A stretch of DNA of 21,648 nt, from positions 1-21,648 of the IMG/VR virus record IMGVR_UViG_3300020122_000556; one strand, written 5' to 3'. The position numbers and the translations under genes were made by a program. This DNA comes from a virus. The notes beneath the pieces are model-generated. The model had not been told where the DNA came from. It worked only from the letters and a program-made list of their open reading frames with translations, and searched no databases. Positions 20,057 through 21,648 of the stretch are shown here, in pieces. Positions within the stretch are counted from its first letter, which is position 1; every line of letters begins with the position of its first letter.

Positions 20057-21019
20057 TCAGCCGTCGGGAAACAGCTCCGGCCTGCGTCGAGCCGCTTCCG
20101 CCCGGGAGCCACCGGCGCGCATGACCTCTTGGCCCTGAGCTTCCGCTAGAACCTCGGCCTCGTGCCGACTGAACCGGCGGGTTTCGCCTCGACTCGACCC
20201 ATTCCCGTTGCGCCTTTGATCCGCGAACGGCTCCATGACAGTCGAGAGCCGTCGCTGGGCCGAGTTGCGCAGGGCTGCCAGAGCGCGGGCGGGGCCGAGC
20301 TCTCGGCAGACCTTGAGCTGCTGGGTGATGGCGGGAGCTGAAAGCGCCTTACCCTCCCCCTCGGCGACCTCCAGGAACTCCCGGAGCGCCTCGCGGGTCT
20401 CGGGGTTATCGATCTCCGGGTAGCGGTCGAGCATGCTCACGCCCTTGTCCAGGGACAGGTACCGGGCCGGAGGCTTCTTCGGACTGGAGTCGTCGCCCTT
20501 CTCCCGCTTGCGAGCTGGTGGCCCAGCGTCCAGCGAAGCGGGACGCACCTCCGAAGGAGGTGTCTTCTCTTCTATATCTGCCTCTGCCTCTGCCTTGGTG
20601 GACGCGGTGGACCGTCCACACTGTCCACTTTGTCCACATGTGGACATCTTGATTTCCGCCCTCTTACGCCTCTTCTGTTCTCGGAAGTAATCCCTTCGAT
20701 CCAAAGGACTTCTGATGTCGCGATATCGCTCCCGGTTGACCAGGTGCCAGCCCCAGGAGCGGCGTTCGTCGAGCAAGATAAGCCGACGACCATCTTCGTC
20801 CGCGGAACGACTTCGTGGGTCCGGTTGCGTCAATCTGTGGACGGCTGTGGACACTGTGGACACCGTGACATTGATGCGCCGTGCCAGCGCTTCCTCGGTC
20901 ATGTCGACGTTTCCGTCGACATCCGCGAGGACGATCATGCAGTGCCAGACGTAACGGGTTTCAATGTCTTCCTCCATTATCGAGGAGTCAAAGATGGTCT
21001 CGAAGATCTTGCCGTACAT
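20057..21019 (-). CDS. Phage replication initiation-type winged-helix protein
   Basis: A 320-residue protein of the group with MYGKIFETIFDSSI at the start, MIVLADVDGNVDMTEEAL, a winged-helix DNA-binding helix (RRINVTVSTVSTAVHRLTQP), a DEDGRRLILL-RSWGWHLVN-YRDI pattern, and a basic linker. Similar proteins occur in many phages as putative replication initiators or helicase loaders. The middle (residues ~110-190) is low-complexity and carries iteron-like DNA. The C-terminal part is helical and basic. ATG 21019 overlaps the TGA of the preceding gene by one base (TGATG). Confidence 0.8.
   Translation of the reverse strand: MYGKIFETIFDSSIMEEDIETRYVWHCMIVLADVDGNVDMTEEALARRINVTVSTVSTAVHRLTQPDPRSRSADEDGRRLILLDERRSWGWHLVNRERYRDIRSPLDRRDYFREQKRRKRAEIKMSTCGQSGQCGRSTASTKAEAEADIEEKTPPSEVRPASLDAGPPARKREKGDDSSPKKPPARYLSLDKGVSMLDRYPEIDNPETREALREFLEVAEGEGKALSAPAITQQLKVCRELGPARALAALRNSAQRRLSTVMEPFADQRRNGNGSSRGETRRFSRHEAEVLAEAQGQEVMRAGGSRAEAARRRPELFPDG
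20598..20646. repeat. Iteron-like GTGGAC/GTCCAC cluster, putative origin part 1
   Basis: GTGGAC at 20598 and 20607, GTCCAC at 20614, 20623 and 20632, then GTGGAC at 20640: neighbours within each orientation are exactly 9 bp apart. A perfect 16-bp palindrome TGTCCACATGTGGACA spans 20631-20646, and GTGGACCGTCCAC spans 20607-20619. The motif is close to, but not identical with, the DnaA box TGTGGATAA. It is inside the replication gene. Confidence 0.7.
20837..20861. repeat. Iteron-like GTGGAC cluster, putative origin part 2
   Basis: Three direct GTGGAC copies at 20837, 20847 and 20856 (spacings 10 and 9 bp), in the winged-helix-coding part of the replication gene, 190 bp from the first cluster. 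An inverted repeat ATGTCGAC/GTCGACAT (20901-20908 and 20915-20922) lies nearby. Confidence 0.6.
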
Positions 21020-21273
21020 CAGACATTCTCCGCCGCGAGACCACGGGGAGCGGCGTCCCCAGGCAGGGCGAAGTCGGTGACCCGGCTAGCGACGTCTACC
21101 ATGGTGCGATCGGCTGCGGCGAGAGCCCGCAGATAAGCAGGGCCGAAGAGGGTCACGAGGTCATGCACTACATCGGTCTGGGGCCGACCCGAGTCCCGAG
21201 AGAGCTCTCGTAGGGCCTCCAGGGTCTCGCGCCGTGTGAAACGAACAGCCCCCACTTGCCGGACGTTGGGCAT
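21019..21273 (-). CDS. Small hypothetical protein before the replication gene
   Basis: An 84-residue protein. ATG 21273 has AAGGAG 8 bases upstream. It contains a basic, helical N-terminal half (RFTRRETLEALRELSRDSGR) and a hydrophobic helix (VVHDLVTLFGPAYLRALAAA), which may be a small DNA-binding or helper unit. Its TGA overlaps the replication gene start (TGATG), so the pair are likely co-translated. No family recognised. Confidence 0.7.
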   Translation of the reverse strand: MPNVRQVGAVRFTRRETLEALRELSRDSGRPQTDVVHDLVTLFGPAYLRALAAADRTMVDVASRVTDFALPGDAAPRGLAAENV

Positions 21274-21355
21274 AGGCTTTCTCCTTGAACGGCGACAGTC
21301 TACCGCGTGCCCTACCCAACCACAAGCCCCGCCGGCTTTCGCCCAAGTGGCTCCC

Positions 21356-21648
21356 CTACAGAAGCTCCAGCCCGCAGAGCCCGCACAGGTGGCGGGCGAG
21401 GAGGACGGTAGCCCGGACGTCCCCGAGCGCGTCGTGGGCCTGCTCGTGCGGGATGCCGTAGTGCTCGCAAAGAGTTCCGCCCACCACTCTAACCACCGTA
21501 GCCATCTGCTCATGCAGCGGCCTCCCGGGCTTGTAATTGGCCGGCGGTGGTGCTACAGTAAGTCTGCCAGATAGCACCGGGGTCGCCAGATCCCATTGAT
21601 TGCTCTGTCCGGACTCCCCGGGGTGGCCCCCTCGGGGATGTCCGGGTC
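21356..21648 (-). CDS. Partial DEDD-type 3'-5' exonuclease (DnaQ-like), N-terminus missing
   Basis: The C-terminal end of an exonuclease: GTLCEHYGIPHEQAHDALGD and VRATVLLARHL match motif III of DnaQ/RNase T-like enzymes (HxAHDALxD, with the catalytic His and Asp). The acidic motifs I and II are not visible in the 74-97 codons available. The frame is open to the contig edge and a GTG at 21577 inside the terminal repeat could start a short version, but a functional enzyme would need upstream sequence. A promoter or start cannot be chosen. Its 5' part lies within the right terminal repeat. Confidence 0.75.
   Translation of the reverse strand, partial: PGHPRGGHPGESGQSNQWDLATPVLSGRLTVAPPPANYKPGRPLHEQMATVVRVVGGTLCEHYGIPHEQAHDALGDVRATVLLARHLCGLCGLELL
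21522..21648. repeat. Right terminal inverted repeat (127 bp)
   Basis: Exact reverse complement of 1-127. It holds the 5' part of the exonuclease frame (minus strand) and the tip hairpin at 21609-21645. The right copy is continuous with a coding sequence that looks natural, while the left copy is attached to insertion-sequence debris, so the right copy is probably the original. Confidence 0.97.

Noticed and set aside
20598-20861. DnaA boxes
   Set aside because: No copy matches TTATCCACA; the repeated unit is GTGGAC/TGTGGACA, so they are called iteron-like rather than DnaA boxes.
20901-20922. Inverted repeat ATGTCGAC/GTCGACAT as operator
   Set aside because: It encodes the family-typical DVDGNVDM segment of the replication protein, so it may simply reflect amino-acid sequence.
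1-21648. Protelomerase-type hairpin telomeres
   Set aside because: Known target sites are ~50-60-bp palindromes and no protelomerase gene is visible; a 254-bp palindrome on joining is better explained otherwise.
1-21648. tRNA genes or CRISPR arrays
   Set aside because: No cloverleaf-like segment with a T-arm GTTCRAN sequence and no regularly spaced repeats of CRISPR length were seen.

Overview
The window is a compact, GC-rich stretch of tailed-phage-type DNA (Caudoviricetes-like head genes). Recognisable modules are a HK97-type head module (portal, prohead protease, major capsid protein, Mu gpF-like head protein), a large terminase, a phage-type winged-helix replication protein, and accessory genes: a SplB-like radical SAM protein, an HNH nuclease, a Nudix hydrolase, a PP-loop (PAPS reductase-type) remnant and a DEDD exonuclease fragment. 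Genes are tightly packed with many ATGA/GTGA/TTGA start-stop overlaps and frequent GTG/TTG starts. The host is a high-GC bacterium that I cannot name. Several promoters look built for leaderless mRNAs, which are common in Actinobacteria and Deinococcus-Thermus, but that is only a hint.

Layout. 1-127 and 21522-21648 are perfect 127-bp inverted repeats, so the window looks like a whole contig or element. 128-712 (minus) is a mosaic of the 3' end of an IS1595-type transposase joined to the 5' part of a PAPS reductase-like gene. 787-2579 (plus) is an early-type operon of small genes including an ArsR-like regulator and a putative lipoprotein. 2576-9770 (minus) is the head module with its small upstream genes. 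9840-10774 (plus) is a two-gene cassette (small Cys/His protein and radical SAM enzyme) lying inside the minus-strand structural block. 10776-12875 (minus) is an unusual terminase with two ATPase domains. 12951-18296 (plus) is a long operon of small Zn-binding-type proteins, membrane proteins, a double ribbon-helix-helix-like protein, HNH nuclease, Nudix hydrolase and a possible small-terminase-like protein. 18369-21648 (minus) holds small proteins, the replication protein with iteron-like repeats inside its gene, and the partial exonuclease.

Regulation. Three plus-strand operons (787, 9840, 12933/12951) share the pattern TTGCG(n), 17 bp, TAG(n)(n)T, then 6-7 bp to an ATG. The last two also share a 26/27-identical element containing the palindrome GTAGG-N4-CCTAC over the -10 and start site. 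Three minus-strand operons (3457, 9770, 12875) share a different pattern: an AATCC/AAGTC-like -35, TAC(A/C)CT as -10, and a GTG 6-7 bp downstream.

What is absent. I find no tail genes (no tape measure, tail tube, baseplate or fibres), endolysin, integrase, DNA polymerase or protelomerase. Heads and packaging without tails, on a contig with terminal inverted repeats, suggest either an incomplete or chimeric assembly of a larger phage, or a tail-less satellite-like element that makes its own capsid.
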